From positions 82,209,892-82,273,891 of the forward strand of contig JAVMKO010000001.1 of NCBI GenBank assembly GCA_032164245.1: DNA of 64,000 bases, given 5' to 3'. Below, one piece after another: positions 1 through 11,101 of the stretch; the stretch's first letter is position 1; every line of letters begins with the position of its first letter. The position numbers and the translations under genes are program-made. Under the pieces are notes generated by a model that saw only the letters and a list, made by a program, of their open reading frames with translations, did no database searches and was not told the DNA's origin. Source of the DNA: Sternotherus odoratus (Eukaryota > Chordata > Testudines > Kinosternidae).

Positions 1-190
1 CTGTACAAAATCTCCCTATCAAGACCTATGCTCTCCCCTCCTGTGAAGAAACCTATAGGAGGAGGTACAAGCTCAGGAAAGGCTTCACAATTCAAACTCT
101 ATCGGCATTCTTCCCTCAAAGGGAGGGGTTTCCACTTTAGAGAGGGGAGGGAGTGTGCTTCAATACTATGTCCAGGCTGAGGATCCAGAG

Positions 191-1568
191 CAGGGGTGGG
201 CAAGCTTTTTGGCCTGAGGGCCACATTGGGGTTCAAAATTGTGTGTAGGGCTGGGAAGGGAAGGCCTGGCCCTGCCCCCCTATCTGACCCCCACCCACTT
301 CCCGCCCCGAGTGCCCCCCCTCAGAACCCTCAAACCATCCAACCCCCTCCCCGCTTCTTGTCCCCTGATCACCCCCTCGGGAGACCCCCCACTAACTGCC
401 CCCCAGAACCCCACTCCCCATGGGAGTGGGGTTCTGGGAGAAATTTTAATTGAAAAGATTTTATCAGTTAGTGCATCCATACCACGGGCAGACAAATGGA
501 GGGAGGAAGAATTTTTAAAATGGGGAAATTTAAGATGTCAGGGGGTTGGGATTCAATATTTTAGAAATGACCCAATAAGTAATTCATTTTTTAAAATTTT
601 TAATCAAATGAAGTCGGGGTCTTTTATTGCAGCTCTCCAACTGAGGGCCAATGTTTATCCAACGAGGGAGATGATAGCAAGAGGTAGGGTAGGGGTCAAT
701 GGTCAGTGTAGATGGTGTGGGAAGGCTAGAGAAGTCCCCCTGCTCCCTGTCTGCAGACTGCCCCCTCCCAAGACCCCCCACCCTAACCACCACCACCCCG
801 AGACCCCCCACCCTATCTAAGCCCCCCTCCCCCTGCTCCTTGGCCCCTGACACCCCCTCCAGAGATCCCCCTCCCCCTAATCACGCCCCAGGACCCCACC
901 CCCATCCAACCCCCATGCTCCATGACCCCTGACTGTCCTGATCCCTATCCACACACCCCCGTCCCCCTGACAGGCCCCCTGGGACTCCCACGCACCATCC
1001 AACCCCCCCCCCCATTCTCCCTCCCCTGACCACCCGGCAAGACCCTCTGCCCCCTTAGCCAACTCCTCGACCCTCTTACCTCGCTGCCACTCAGAATAGC
1101 GTGTCTACTGTATGGCCCAGAGCCAGACACGTGGCCGTGCTGATCCTCTGGAGTGCGCAGCGTTGTCTGCCGGGGAGCCAGACACACGGTTGCGCAGCTC
1201 CACCCCCCACGCGCTGCTCACGTGGTTCACTGAGGCCACGCGGGAGTGGGTCAGCACAGGAAGGGCTGGAGCAGCTTCCCCAGCATGGCCTGCTGAGGCC
1301 GCATGGGAGAGGCTGGAGCAGCCTACCCAGCGCAGTCCGCTGAGGCCGCGTGGGAGGGGGTCAGCGTGGGAGTTGCTGGAGCAGCTTCCCCAGCGCGGCC
1401 TGCTGAAGCCACGCAGGAGGAACCAGAGCAGCTTCCTCAGTGTGGCCCACTGAGGCCGCGCGGGAAGAGGTCAGCGGGGGAGGGGCCTCCCCAGTCTGCC
1501 CTTGGGGGCCGGTTAGGAGGAGCCCGCAGGCCGGATCTGGCCCACGGGCCGTAGTTTGCCCACCTCTG
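191..1568. mobile_element. hAT-type element with TIRs and 8-bp TSD
   Basis: The ends are CAGGGGTGGGCAA and TTTGCCCACCTCTG (inverted). The flanks ATCCAGAG (183-190) and ATCTAGAA (1,569-1,576) match at 6 of 8 bases, as expected for hAT. The interior is C-rich and T-poor, holds an R2-like retrotransposon fragment (437-736) and an imperfect tandem repeat of roughly 60-70 bp (about 1,215-1,500). No transposase is visible, so it is non-autonomous. It lies in TOM1 intron 1. Confidence 0.75.
437..736 (+). pseudogene. R2-like non-LTR retrotransposon fragment
   Basis: An uninterrupted stretch of about 100 codons with features of the region following the reverse transcriptase in R2-type elements: QGVGIQYF, DPISN, LQLRANVYPTRE, an ARGR motif and the zinc-knuckle start CRWCGK. 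The rest of the zinc knuckle and endonuclease is absent. It sits inside the hAT element at 191-1,568. Assignment is by motif recognition. Confidence 0.6.
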
Positions 1569-1576
1569 ATCTAGAA

Positions 1577-4500
1577 ACACGCTGCTTCAAGCCTGTGGGC
1601 AGCTGGGCCTTTATACTTCTTCCCCTGCTCCTCTTCCATCAGGCAGCACAGTTTCCTAAGCTGTACTGTGAATGCCTCTTCTGTGCTGGGCTCTTCCATG
1701 GGGTGCAGGCCCTGAAGAGGTGTTAATGCTTACCAGAGCAGCATTAGCTTTCAGGTACCTGTGTGGTTCTGAGGGGGGCATGCTAAAGAGAATGGTTGCT
1801 CTCTGATTCTTTCCTCTCTCACCCCGAAACTGCAAGCTCCAAGCCCACGGAGCTGAGATGGAGGGACCTCTGGGAGATGGGTGGGGATGCTGCATTGGAT
1901 TCATTTCCCTCCTTCCAATGCTTAGAGGGTGTGTGTTTCTGGTGTATTATATTTTATTCACCTCAGTACATCACAAAAGAGGGCCCCTTATCTTCCAGGC
2001 CTTTGCCACATCCCCATTCTCCCCCTTCCTCAAATTAGCTCTTCCTATTTCTCATCTTCCTTAAATTCCTCTATGCCTCCCCACAAGAAATGGCAGACCT
2101 CTCTCCTCAAGTGTCCCCACCCCATTACAACTGAGTTCCGTTTGTTCTCATAGTGTTGCAATTTTCTGTAAACTCCAGGTGTCAAGGTCTGGGAGCATGA
2201 GATACAGGTGATTCCCTGCCCTTTTCCCTAGGGTCTCTGTGACATTGTTACACTTGGAGAGCTTCCTTGTACTGTTGTTTTTTTCCCTCTCAGGGATTTT
2301 CTTAGGGAAACCCTCATGTACAGAAAATCCACAAACTGCAGATGGAGGTTTTTTTTTGTGGATTGGGAGGTTTTTTAACTTGGTCAAAGCTCTTATTTTA
2401 AAAGGAAGTTTCTGGTCCCCTAGGTTGGGAAGGGCCTTCAGGATATAACAACATGACAGAGTCTGATCTTGTCGTTAAATCCCAGGACTGGGAGTCAAGA
2501 GCTAGAGAAACTATTCCTGGCCTCCAACTGACTTTTGAGCTGACATTTAAGCTGTTGCTCTATTATCCTTCTGAGTCTGCAGACCGCCTGAAATAGTAGC
2601 ACTATGCTGGTCTAGTGCTCAAGACTCATGGGTTTTATACCCAACTTATCCAGCAGGACAATGGCTAACTCTGGGCAAGTCACTGTCTTATGTCTCAGGT
2701 TTACCTGTCTGTAAAGTGAGGATAATAGACTATCACAGAGGAGTTGTGAGGCAGTATTCAAAGGGAAAGAAAGTGTTCCAATTTATAGATGCCAGCTCTT
2801 TCTCCATCACCTTTGGGAAACCATGACCCTCTCCATGCTGGCTTCTTCATTACTGGCTACAACACGCACCCCTTTGGGCTCTCCTCACCCCTCTCCATCC
2901 AGCGCTCTCCACTCCCCCACATCTCAAGTACTGCAGACACCAGGCTCTCCTCTGTCATATCCCCCTCCATCAACAGCCCTGGATACTCTGGCCTCCTCCC
3001 TTTGCTGTTGACTTGTTGTCTGGAAACCCCCGCTACATCAGAAACAGGAACCTGGGAGAAGCTGATCATGATCTGGTTACCATTCTAACCAGGACATGAG
3101 GTAGGGAAGAAGTGGAAGCCTGTAACATCTAAGGGTGGGTTCAAGCAAACCTGACCCAATGTAACATGCAGGATCCATTCACTTCAGGAATCAAGGGTCA
3201 CTTATTCTAGAAGGGTCCAGGAGAATGCTCCTTCCAAAAATAACGGACAATGCGTCCGCCTGCTACGGATTACATAGAATCATTGTAGGAGCAACCCCTT
3301 CCCTCACACTGCTGTACCACATACTGTCGACCTGGCTGCTGCCCTCCACTTCAGAGAGTGCCACACTTCAGCAGTGCTCTATTTATATAGTTTGCACAGT
3401 GCTTTGGAAAGAATAGCACTTATAGCAACATAAACATGGGGCCAGTGTTTCAAGATGAAAGACCAAGGCACCCTGTCTTGGTGCCTGATGCTAGCTAGCA
3501 TAGGTGTGTGCGTGTGTAAATTCCAAAGCAAGACACTCCATTGCAGAGGATGAGAGACAAGCACATGACAGATGTTAGTCACATTACTTAAAGCAGGACT
3601 GGAAGGCATTCAGATACCACACTGATGAGTGCACCATAGGAACCTGACTAGAATAGATCATGGGAAATCCACTGGATGATTTTAATGGGCATCAGGGAGA
3701 GGGTTTTAGTTGGTGGGGGTGAGGGCAGGGAAGAGAAGGAAGAAAAGGGTATCCATTCCTCTCCTCTTCAGCTAAGCAAACATATCTCCCTCTTCTCCTA
3801 TAACACCCTGTAGACTCAGCTCTGTGAGAGCGGAAGGGCTAATTAAGGCAGAAGGAACTAGAAGGCCCCATGGATGAGAGGAATGTAGGTCTCTGACCTG
3901 ACAGAGGCTTGGTTGTGGAGCCACTAAAATTCCTGGGGTGAATATGTGCTTAAACAGCCTGTCATCAGTATCACATGTTCAATGAGTGAGTGACATGTTC
4001 AGGCTGTCAAAGTCTGCAGAAGATTACAAAGTCTGAACCAAAACATTGTGGAACTGATAGGCAAACAAGGACCAGAAACTAAGAACAGGCCTAGTTCCCA
4101 GGGACACAAGGCTTCCCTGGAAAAGTAAAAAAATATTACACCACACAAGCAGGCAGCCTTTATACACATTTTTAAAGGAAAAACTTGTTAAATACTTTTA
4201 CAAAACTTACTGTGTATCCCTCCCTGCTTTGTTTCTCCAGTCCTTCCTTGCACTCTCTAAAACAATTTTCCAATTCCTTGTTCTATCTTTAGTTTCTTAT
4301 CTTTATATTCGTTTCCTCTCTTCCTTTAATTAAAATCAACCAAAAGTCTAAGAAGAATGCTCTTCTTCGTAGATTTGCAAGGTCTTGGATTAGACCCTAT
4401 TTATTCTGAAGTTCTTAGATATGATGTACGTCTTTGATATCTTGCCTTCCTAAAAACTTGATAGATGAATACACATTCCCTGCCCTATCTGTAAAGCATC

Positions 4501-5086
4501 GGGGTAAATAAATCCATGGTGCTATAGAAAAGGCCCCCAACCCTACAAAAACTCCAGCTAATAATGAACTCGATTAGTAGAAATCAGTACAGTACTAAAA
4601 CATAACGTGCTTATGCTGAACAAACCTATTCTTCAACTAGGGAAAATACCCTAATTAAGAGAGCTCAGTTAAACAGATTAGCAAGTACAAACAAAACTTC
4701 CCTGTTAGAAATTCCACCAATTTTGCCAAAGCTCCCCACAGATTTCTATCCATACTGATCACGGGTCTTCTGGCCAGGATAAGAACAACAACCCCATAAG
4801 GGGATGGAGGATGTGAGGAGCCAAGTAAGGAATTAGCCTACAGTGGGGCCAGGTGTATGCAGTTATTACGGTACCATAAATGTTGAGAAGCATGTTTAAC
4901 CCTTGTCCTGTAGAGCTGGCTGTGAAGCTGCCATAAGCATGTGTCCTTTCCTCCAACACAGGCTGGGGCCCCGCCCCAGTAACTGCATCAGTGGGGGTGA
5001 GTGACTCTAAGGGCAAGGAGCAGACATTACTGCTCCCCTCCTAACAGGCACCCATGGGCTGTTCCCCTGGTTCCCTTCCTCTAAAG
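1577..5086. other. TOM1 intron 1, mostly unassigned
   Basis: No exon recognised. A MIR-like stretch is at about 2,590-2,790. Otherwise there are AT-rich parts and no inverted-repeat ends that I could pair. Confidence 0.5.
2590..2790 (+). repeat. MIR-like CORE-SINE
   Basis: The sequence contains CTGGGCAAGTCACT, a pyrimidine-rich CTCAGGTTTACCTGTCTGTAAA and GTGAGGATAATA in the order found in MIR SINEs, followed by GTTGTGAGG. Confidence 0.6.
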
Positions 5087-5392
5087 CAGGAGTAGGCGAC
5101 CTATGGCACGTGTGCCAAAGGTGGCACATGAGTTGATTTTCAGTGGCACTCACACTGACCAGGTCCTGGCCACCGGTGAAGGGGGCTCTCCATTTTAATT
5201 TAATGTTAAATGAAGCTTCCTAAACATTTTAAAAATCTTATTTACTTTACATAGAACACTAGTTCAGCTCTATAGTATAGACTTAAAGAGACCTTCTGAA
5301 AACTTTACAATGTATCACTGGCACATGGAACCTCAAATTAGGGTCAATAAATGAAGACTGGGCACCCCACTTCGGAAAGGCTGCGACCCATG
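5087..5392 (+). mobile_element. hAT miniature element, family A copy 1
   Basis: About 306 bp, begins CAGGAGTAGGCGACCTATGG. It shares the GATTTTCAGTGGCACTCACAC core and the ACTGGCACAT tail with copies at 37,483-37,788 and 51,450-51,759. Its TSD is degenerate. Its right end abuts the TOM1 CpG island. Confidence 0.7.
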
Positions 5393-5621
5393 CTACAGAC
5401 ACCGACCACCCCTACCGAGGTGGGGGCGCCCGGCTCCAGCGAGCTCCTTCTAGGCCCCGCCCGGCACCGCCTACCAGGCAGTGAGACTCGCCAGGTGTGT
5501 TATTGTAGGGTCGCCACCCCGGCCCGTGGGAAGCCCCACCCCGCTCGCAGGAGACGTGGCTCTCGCCACCTGCAGCGCTTTAAAAAAGAACAAAAGTCTG
5601 AGACCCCCTCCGCCCACGGGG

Positions 5622-5713
5622 ATTGGCTGGATATAGGGATCGGGACCCTCCTCCCGCCCGCTCCCTATTGGCCGCTTGTCCCGTCAAACAAATCAGCCTC
5701 GCCTCCTTATTGG
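5622..5713 (-). promoter_or_regulatory. Three CCAAT boxes at 42-45 bp spacing
   Basis: ATTGG on the plus strand (CCAAT on the minus strand) at 5,622, 5,667 and 5,709. Regular multiple CCAAT boxes are typical of NF-Y promoters. They lie downstream of TOM1 exon 1, so they may serve a second or antisense start site. Confidence 0.5.
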
Positions 5714-5864
5714 CCGGAGCCGTGTCAATCCCGCCTTGAGGCCACAGGGGCCGCCCAGCCGCTCGCGCCTACCAGTACCCAGCTGCTTCCCAGAGGAGGG
5801 GGCTGAGTTGGCGGCGGACCCCGGGCGGCCGGGGCGAGGGGGGGGGGGGGGCTGAGGCACTCAC

Positions 5865-5916
5865 CAATGCGCTGCCCCACGGGGGAGCTGAAGGGGCTGC
5901 CCAGGAGAAACTCCAT
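5865..5916 (-). CDS. TOM1: TOM1 exon 1 coding part (gene continues beyond the window)
   Basis: TOM1 (target of Myb1) is an endosomal adaptor with VHS and GAT domains. From family knowledge it binds ubiquitin, Tollip, clathrin and myosin VI and acts in endosomal sorting and autophagosome maturation. This exon encodes MEFLLGSPFSSPVGQRI plus one base, then a GTGAGT donor, which matches the conserved N-terminus that precedes the VHS domain. I chose the ATG at 5,916-5,914. The in-frame GTG codon 12 nt upstream is not a likely start. The next exon is not recognisable in 1-5,864, so the gene runs off the left edge. It lies about 5.1 kb downstream of the HMGXB4 stop in the same direction, as I remember it in human. 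Confidence 0.92.
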
Positions 5917-5968
5917 CGCCGCCGCCACCGCCGCACCGCCCTGGGATCAGCTGACAGCGCGGGCGCCC

Positions 5969-5978
5969 GTCACGTGAC
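5969..5978. promoter_or_regulatory. CLEAR/TFEB-type palindrome GTCACGTGAC
   Basis: Perfect ten-base palindrome equal to the CLEAR consensus bound by TFEB/TFE3/MITF (also a USF E-box), 53 bp upstream of the TOM1 ATG. Confidence 0.7.
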
Positions 5979-6131
5979 ACACCCCCCCCGGCGCGGGACG
6001 GGGTGTGTCTGGCAGCCCCGCCCACGCGTGACGAAAGCAAGCGGCCTTCTGCGCTTCCAGGGCGTGGCCTCGGGGGGAGAACGTGGGGAGTCGTTGGGTG
6101 AGGGGAGGGCCCGGAGCGCTCGCCTGCGCAG

Positions 6132-6139
6132 TGACGTCA
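6132..6139. promoter_or_regulatory. Full CRE TGACGTCA
   Basis: Perfect CREB/ATF palindrome in the TOM1 CpG island. CRE-like variants are nearby: TGATGTCAC at about 6,170-6,178 and ACGTCA at 6,184-6,189. Confidence 0.65.
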
Positions 6140-6782
6140 CACAGCTAGGCTCATGATGACCTCACAGTGTGATGTCACAGAACACGTCATGGTGCTGCAG
6201 GGTCACAAGGGGGCAGCGAAATATCCGCGGGGCAGGCGAAGGACCGCGCCGCCTCCCGCTCCTCCCCCCCACCTGCCCCTCTGACCCCCCCTTACCTGCC
6301 CCCCACGCCTCTACTAACCAGCCCACAAGCCCTTCGCCCCCAGACCTGATCCTTCACCCCCCCCTCCCCGTCCGAAGAGCAGACTAGGCATCTGTCCCCA
6401 TCGCCGTGTGGCGCATGGATTAGAGCAGAGCCGCAGTCTCCTATGCTAGGGATGCACTTGCTCTCTCCCCATGTTACTGCAGCCAGGCAAGGGCTCTCGC
6501 TTATTTTCCAGCTAAGGCATAACATGGGGCAACAATGAACCTCAAGGTCATCTTGTCACATTTCAGTGCCCCCAAAGAATTCAGGATCCCGTAAAAGTAA
6601 ATTGCGAGGGGTTTTCTCATAGCCGCGTGACGTGCCTATTAAATTCATGGCTGTCCTGTGTCCCCTGCCTGGGGTACCTCGGTGCTCTCCTGAGTGAACA
6701 AAAATCTTCTCCTACCTCCTGACCTGATAAACTGATTGTTTTTCATCTCAGAAATTGTCCTCACTTAGGAAGTGGGGAATGT

Positions 6783-6965
6783 GGTCTGGTAGTTAGAACA
6801 GTATGGGAGTAAGGAGTTATGGGTTTTAGTGTGAGCTTTGCCACTGACTGCCCATTTAATCTTGATCAGATCACTTCAAGCCTGCCCCCTGGGTTTCCCT
6901 ATCTACCAAATGGAATAGTACCCATGTTTGCCTAATATTTTGAAATCTGCAGATGAAAGGTGTGC
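6783..6965 (+). repeat. MIR-like CORE-SINE
   Basis: Contains GTCTGGTAGTTAGAAC, GCTTTGCCACTGACTG, ATCACTTCAAGCC and TATCTACCAAATGG in MIR order, diverged. Confidence 0.5.
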
Positions 6966-7825
6966 TGGTAGAGGAAAATAGAGTTTGAATTATGTCAACA
7001 TGCGGAAGGGTTAATCTGCACCAATCTACAACTAAAGGCTTTCAGGAAAGCTTTTTAAATGGTAGTTAAATATTTTCAATTTGTGTTTACTTTCATATAT
7101 TTGGGGACTTCAGTGATTCCACAATCACACAAAGGTCTGATCTACATAAAAGTTATATTGGTTCATCTACAGGTCTAATTTTATCCTGAGTCAGTGAAAC
7201 TGGTGCAACTTTGTGTGTGGACACTAGCAGATTAAACTTGGTGTATAGTATTTTGGCTTGTCAATAAATTTACAGATGCAAGCTAAACCAATATAACCAG
7301 TTGAAACCTATACAAGAGAGTGCACATGCAAAATCTGCACCAGTTTAACTGAACTGATTTAAATTAAATCTGTTCAATTTCTGTGTGGATACACAGACCT
7401 AGGGCGTCCGATTTTGCTTCTATGGGGTATCAGTGTGGGAAGAAGGGGAAGGTTGTGAATTCCCTAACAGGAACTGATTCACCTTAATGACCTAAAATGG
7501 AAAATTTCAGGCAAGAGACCTTATTCTTCCTACTAAGTCCAGCACACTGGTAGTACTCAACCAAAAAATAAGACTTTATTAGCTGAACCAATCAAAATAC
7601 CAGCCTTATTTGTTATTCCTGAAAACGAAGGTACTGGAAACTAAAGAATATGTCTCTGCAGTAATTATTCCATACAAGGGAACCATTTGAAAGTCACCAA
7701 TAAGTATTTTCTGAGCAAATCCATCCATAAAATGTCTCAGAATCAAAAATTTTTTTTGGGGAGACAGTAAATAAATACAACTTGTTTTAACATAGTCTGT
7801 TACTCCAAAAGCCTGAATGTACTGA

Positions 7826-7831
7826 TTTATT
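7826..7831 (-). terminator. Candidate polyadenylation signal AATAAA
   Basis: The minus strand reads GGATTAATAAATCAG. It is the first canonical AATAAA that I found downstream of the HMGXB4 stop and would give a 3'UTR of about 3.2 kb. A second AATAAA is at 7,575-7,580. Use of either is not shown. Confidence 0.3.
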
Positions 7832-8849
7832 AATCCTTGCAGATTATGAACTCACGATAGCACCCTGTGAATGTCTCATATCTATTTTTGTTATATGTGT
7901 CATCGTAGTTTGGGTTCTACTGCCTCTGAATGAAACCAGGCTTATTACTTCTGTGGGCTTTGGTGACATGATGGGAGACTGCTGAAGAAGTAATGAACGG
8001 AACTGCTTCCTTTGCTATGGGACTTGTGCTGCGGAGTTTAGGACCCCTCTCTCTACATGAGAGGTCTTCTAAACTGGCCAACCCCAGCTCCAAAGTTTAT
8101 ATTAGCTGTGTTGTGAGTGCGAGCGGTGAACTAAAATGTAACCTGCAGCACTTAACATACGCAGAACCGTTCTAAGTGCTTCGTCTTTTAGTTTTACTGT
8201 TCGTTTCTGTTTTATGCATGATGGTAGGAGGAACTGACACCCGCCTTCAGTATGTAAGTCTTTTTCCGCCAACATATTAAATAGTTCTCTTAATGTGGTT
8301 TTCCTGGAATGTTGAAATGGGTGAGGGTAGGTGGTTACATATTTTTAAATACTAAATACAATTTGGGTTGGTGAAGTGTCATATTCTGCAACATCCTCAT
8401 GGGTTGAGACATCCCAATGCACAAGTTCTGAGGCTGCAACTGGCCCATGAGTTTCTCAATTCCTGAAAACAGAATTTTTAAAGAATATCATGACAAGAGG
8501 TGACCTTACTCCTCCTCTAACTGGTGGTTTACCGTACTGATCCTGAACTAACCGAACTATTTTGGTTGCAACACGTGAATTGAGCTGCAGGGAAGGTCAC
8601 AGTGGCAGGAACATTGCTCAATAGTGGGACATTTGCAATGCTAGATGACAGCTCTCAGGCATGTCTCTCATTGGAGTAGGGCTCTAAATTATCAGTAATC
8701 TTCAAGAGCTGTATCAAGCAGATTGTGCTCTTAGAAACGAAGTGTTTGAAAACACTGCTCACAGAATGGGAGAGGCTAATAAAACAGACTACTATGCACT
8801 ATTTAGTAATAATACTAAACACTAGTAGCCAGCATTGTTGGGGAGAAGA

Positions 8850-11056
8850 TGCAGAGCACATTATAAATATACAAAATAATGACACAAGCTCCAAATGTTA
8901 AAAAAAATTATATGTAAGTACAGTACAAAAAAGTTTCTTTATACAACTGTAATGCACTCTGGACCAAATGGCAAGAAAAATAACAAAAATATAAAAAGCG
9001 GTTAGGTTTCAGTCCAAAGTTTTCCCTCTAGTACCAAATACCACAAGATACAGATTATACAAATGTTTACAAATTTTAAATAAAAATACAATACATTAGG
9101 GTTTGTGTGTGTGTGGTTGGTTTTTTTTAAACTCTTCAAGAGTTTATCATTATACGGATGGCAAAGCAATAGCTGATTGATCCCCTTCTGTTCCTTCGAT
9201 AGAAATCTGAGCAGCTATCATTAACTACAGTGCTCTCCATTGTAGAGAGTTGGAAACATAGTCAGATGTTTTATGCCATTTCTTAGAATAGAGAGTTTGA
9301 TGAGGGTCCAGAAGCCCTCTAAGATCTCTCTGCTCACCCCCACCTCCCTCAAAAGCTGCTTGGGACTAGCCACATATTTTTGAGATATGTATGCCTAGGT
9401 CTCAGGCCTGGGCCCTGATCTTCCATATGCTCTATAAGAGCCTTCTGTTTCATCCACCAACCCAGCCCTACTGACTGACCAACAAAGAAGCATTGAACTG
9501 GGAAGAGAGGAAGCCCTGCACGACATTTACCATGTATGTGCGGCTGGGGAATACACAGTAGAGAGGACTGGATGGAAGTTTCCCTCTACACATTTGAGGA
9601 TTTGCTTAATCATGACAGATTTAGAACTCAGCCATATTGAGGTACAGCTCCCTTCCAGCCACCATGGAAAAGAGAGAATCCAGAATTCAAAACAGAAGCA
9701 AAGAGCCCTTCTTCTTTAGATTTTAAGAGATGGATAGGCTGGAGTCAGAATAAATGGGTCTCCGTTTCAGCTTCCATCCAACATTCAGTTCTTCACAAGG
9801 TCTTAACACCCTGTTTTTGCTATTCCCTCTTGCATTCTATGCCTACTACAACAGGAGCTGCTAATTCCTGTAAGAGGGAGGGGGAGTGAGCACAGCTGAT
9901 TCATATTTTCCACACACAATTAGTGGAGGGAAGATTTTTTTGTTTTTAAATTATATATACATATATATATATATATACACACATATATATACAGAAATAT
10001 ACAGGATAAATTAAAATGATTACAGATATTGATAAAAGTTAAATACACCACGCATACACACGCACGCCTAAGTGAGAATCAAATGCTATCCTGCAGCTCA
10101 CTTTGGAGGAGGTGGGATCTGTCCACTCAACCCATGTTCTGCTCAGCAAGAAATTCTTCAATCTTTAACGTTAAGCACAGTCTCTAGATAATCCGGCAGC
10201 ACCAGCATTCCATAACTTTTTTTCAATACTGGTGGTGAAAGGGATGATGGGATCAACACTCTTAGAAACAAAGTCCTCTACCCACAAAACCAATACAGAT
10301 GGGCAGAGGCAGTGCAAGTTTCTCCCACCTATTGCCCTCTCCTTCCCACCAGGGTAGTACAGCCCTGATCTGGAGGAATTAAGAGGGTGGTTCATTCTCC
10401 TCGGTCCATTCAATCTTTGGCCCTCTTCTGAGATTGGCATCTAGTGTTGATGATGATGTAGGTGCAAGTCCACTAGAAGAGTACAGATTCTTCACCATCT
10501 CCACAACTATTTCAACACACACTACCAGCCAGTCAGCAGACAGTAACACTAATGACCTGGGGGTTGGAAGAAATGACCCAGAGGTCAAAGCCTCTTTCTT
10601 CCATCAGCCATCCAGTCCTCCCCCAAAGCAGTGCATTTCAACAGAAGGTAGAAACAGGGCTGGTGATGAGTCCAGCACTATTGCTTGGTCCAAAATAAAC
10701 AAGCCCGTGCACTTGTCCATCAACAGACAGTCTGTGCTCAGGCCAATTCCACAAAAAGGCTTCTTTGAATTTAAGGCTGATATATCAAAAGTTTTATGAA
10801 CTCCAACTATGCAAAAACCTTCCGACAGGAGAATACACTGAGTAGGTCTCTCCCACCAACAGGAAAGGATTTGCTCAGTTCACGTCACAACTTTTCATAA
10901 AATTCATAAAAGTAAAATAGTTACAATCCTATGTATATACTATACAGATATAAAACTTTAAAATCCTACACACGGAGCCCTTAGAGAGTGCCGGTATAGC
11001 GCCTATGTACACAAGTCAGTAACGTGGAAGCAGGTACATCCAAGGGTCCTTTCCTG
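8850..11056 (-). other. HMGXB4: Probable HMGXB4 3'UTR (end not fixed)
   Basis: No open frame and AT-rich in part, with no transposon termini that I recognise except the (TA)n tract at about 9,953-9,993. The minus strand near 8,880-9,130 reads like a long 3'UTR end with U-rich runs. I found no AATAAA on the minus strand between 7,832 and 11,056. A weak TATAAA variant is at 8,938-8,943 and a canonical AATAAA is at 7,826-7,831, so the end is uncertain. Confidence 0.4.
9953..9993. repeat. (TA)n/(CA) microsatellite
   Basis: Alternating TA with short ACAC interruptions, within the putative HMGXB4 3'UTR. Confidence 0.9.
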
Positions 11057-11101
11057 TCAGAGTCCAGGCATGATATAGGCGATGTTGTCTAGTGTGTTTG
11101 A
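11057..11101 (-). CDS. HMGXB4: HMGXB4 exon 11 (last coding exon)
   Basis: 45 nt coding [14 protein letters not shown] and a TGA at 11059-11057. The acceptor is CTTTCCAG. It completes the conserved C-terminus. The 3'UTR follows at lower coordinates. Confidence 0.95.
   Translation of the reverse strand, partial: SNTLDNIAYIMPGL

Larger units (their letters stand above)
5400..6300 (-). promoter_or_regulatory. TOM1: CpG-island promoter of TOM1
   Basis: GC-rich, CpG-dense block around TOM1 exon 1, abutted on the left by a hAT miniature element ending at about 5,392. It holds a CLEAR palindrome (5,969-5,978), a full CRE (6,132-6,139), several half-CREs and three CCAAT boxes (5,622-5,713). No TATA box is placed to fix a start site. 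Confidence 0.85.
6301..8849. other. Interval between the TOM1 island and the HMGXB4 3' end
   Basis: No coding exon recognised. It contains a MIR-like copy (about 6,783-6,965) and candidate polyadenylation signals at 7,826 and 7,575 on the minus strand. Confidence 0.5.

Noticed and set aside
1200..1520. CRISPR-like spaced repeats
   Set aside because: The units are imperfect and contiguous, without conserved repeats and unique spacers, and the DNA is vertebrate.
5351..5806. 151-residue plus-strand frame in the TOM1 island
   Set aside because: It starts inside the hAT element end and runs through GC-rich promoter DNA; no domain and no support for transcription.
1..5864. Possible further TOM1 exons
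   Set aside because: I looked on the minus strand for the expected VHS-domain text after QRI and found nothing; the next exon is probably outside the window.
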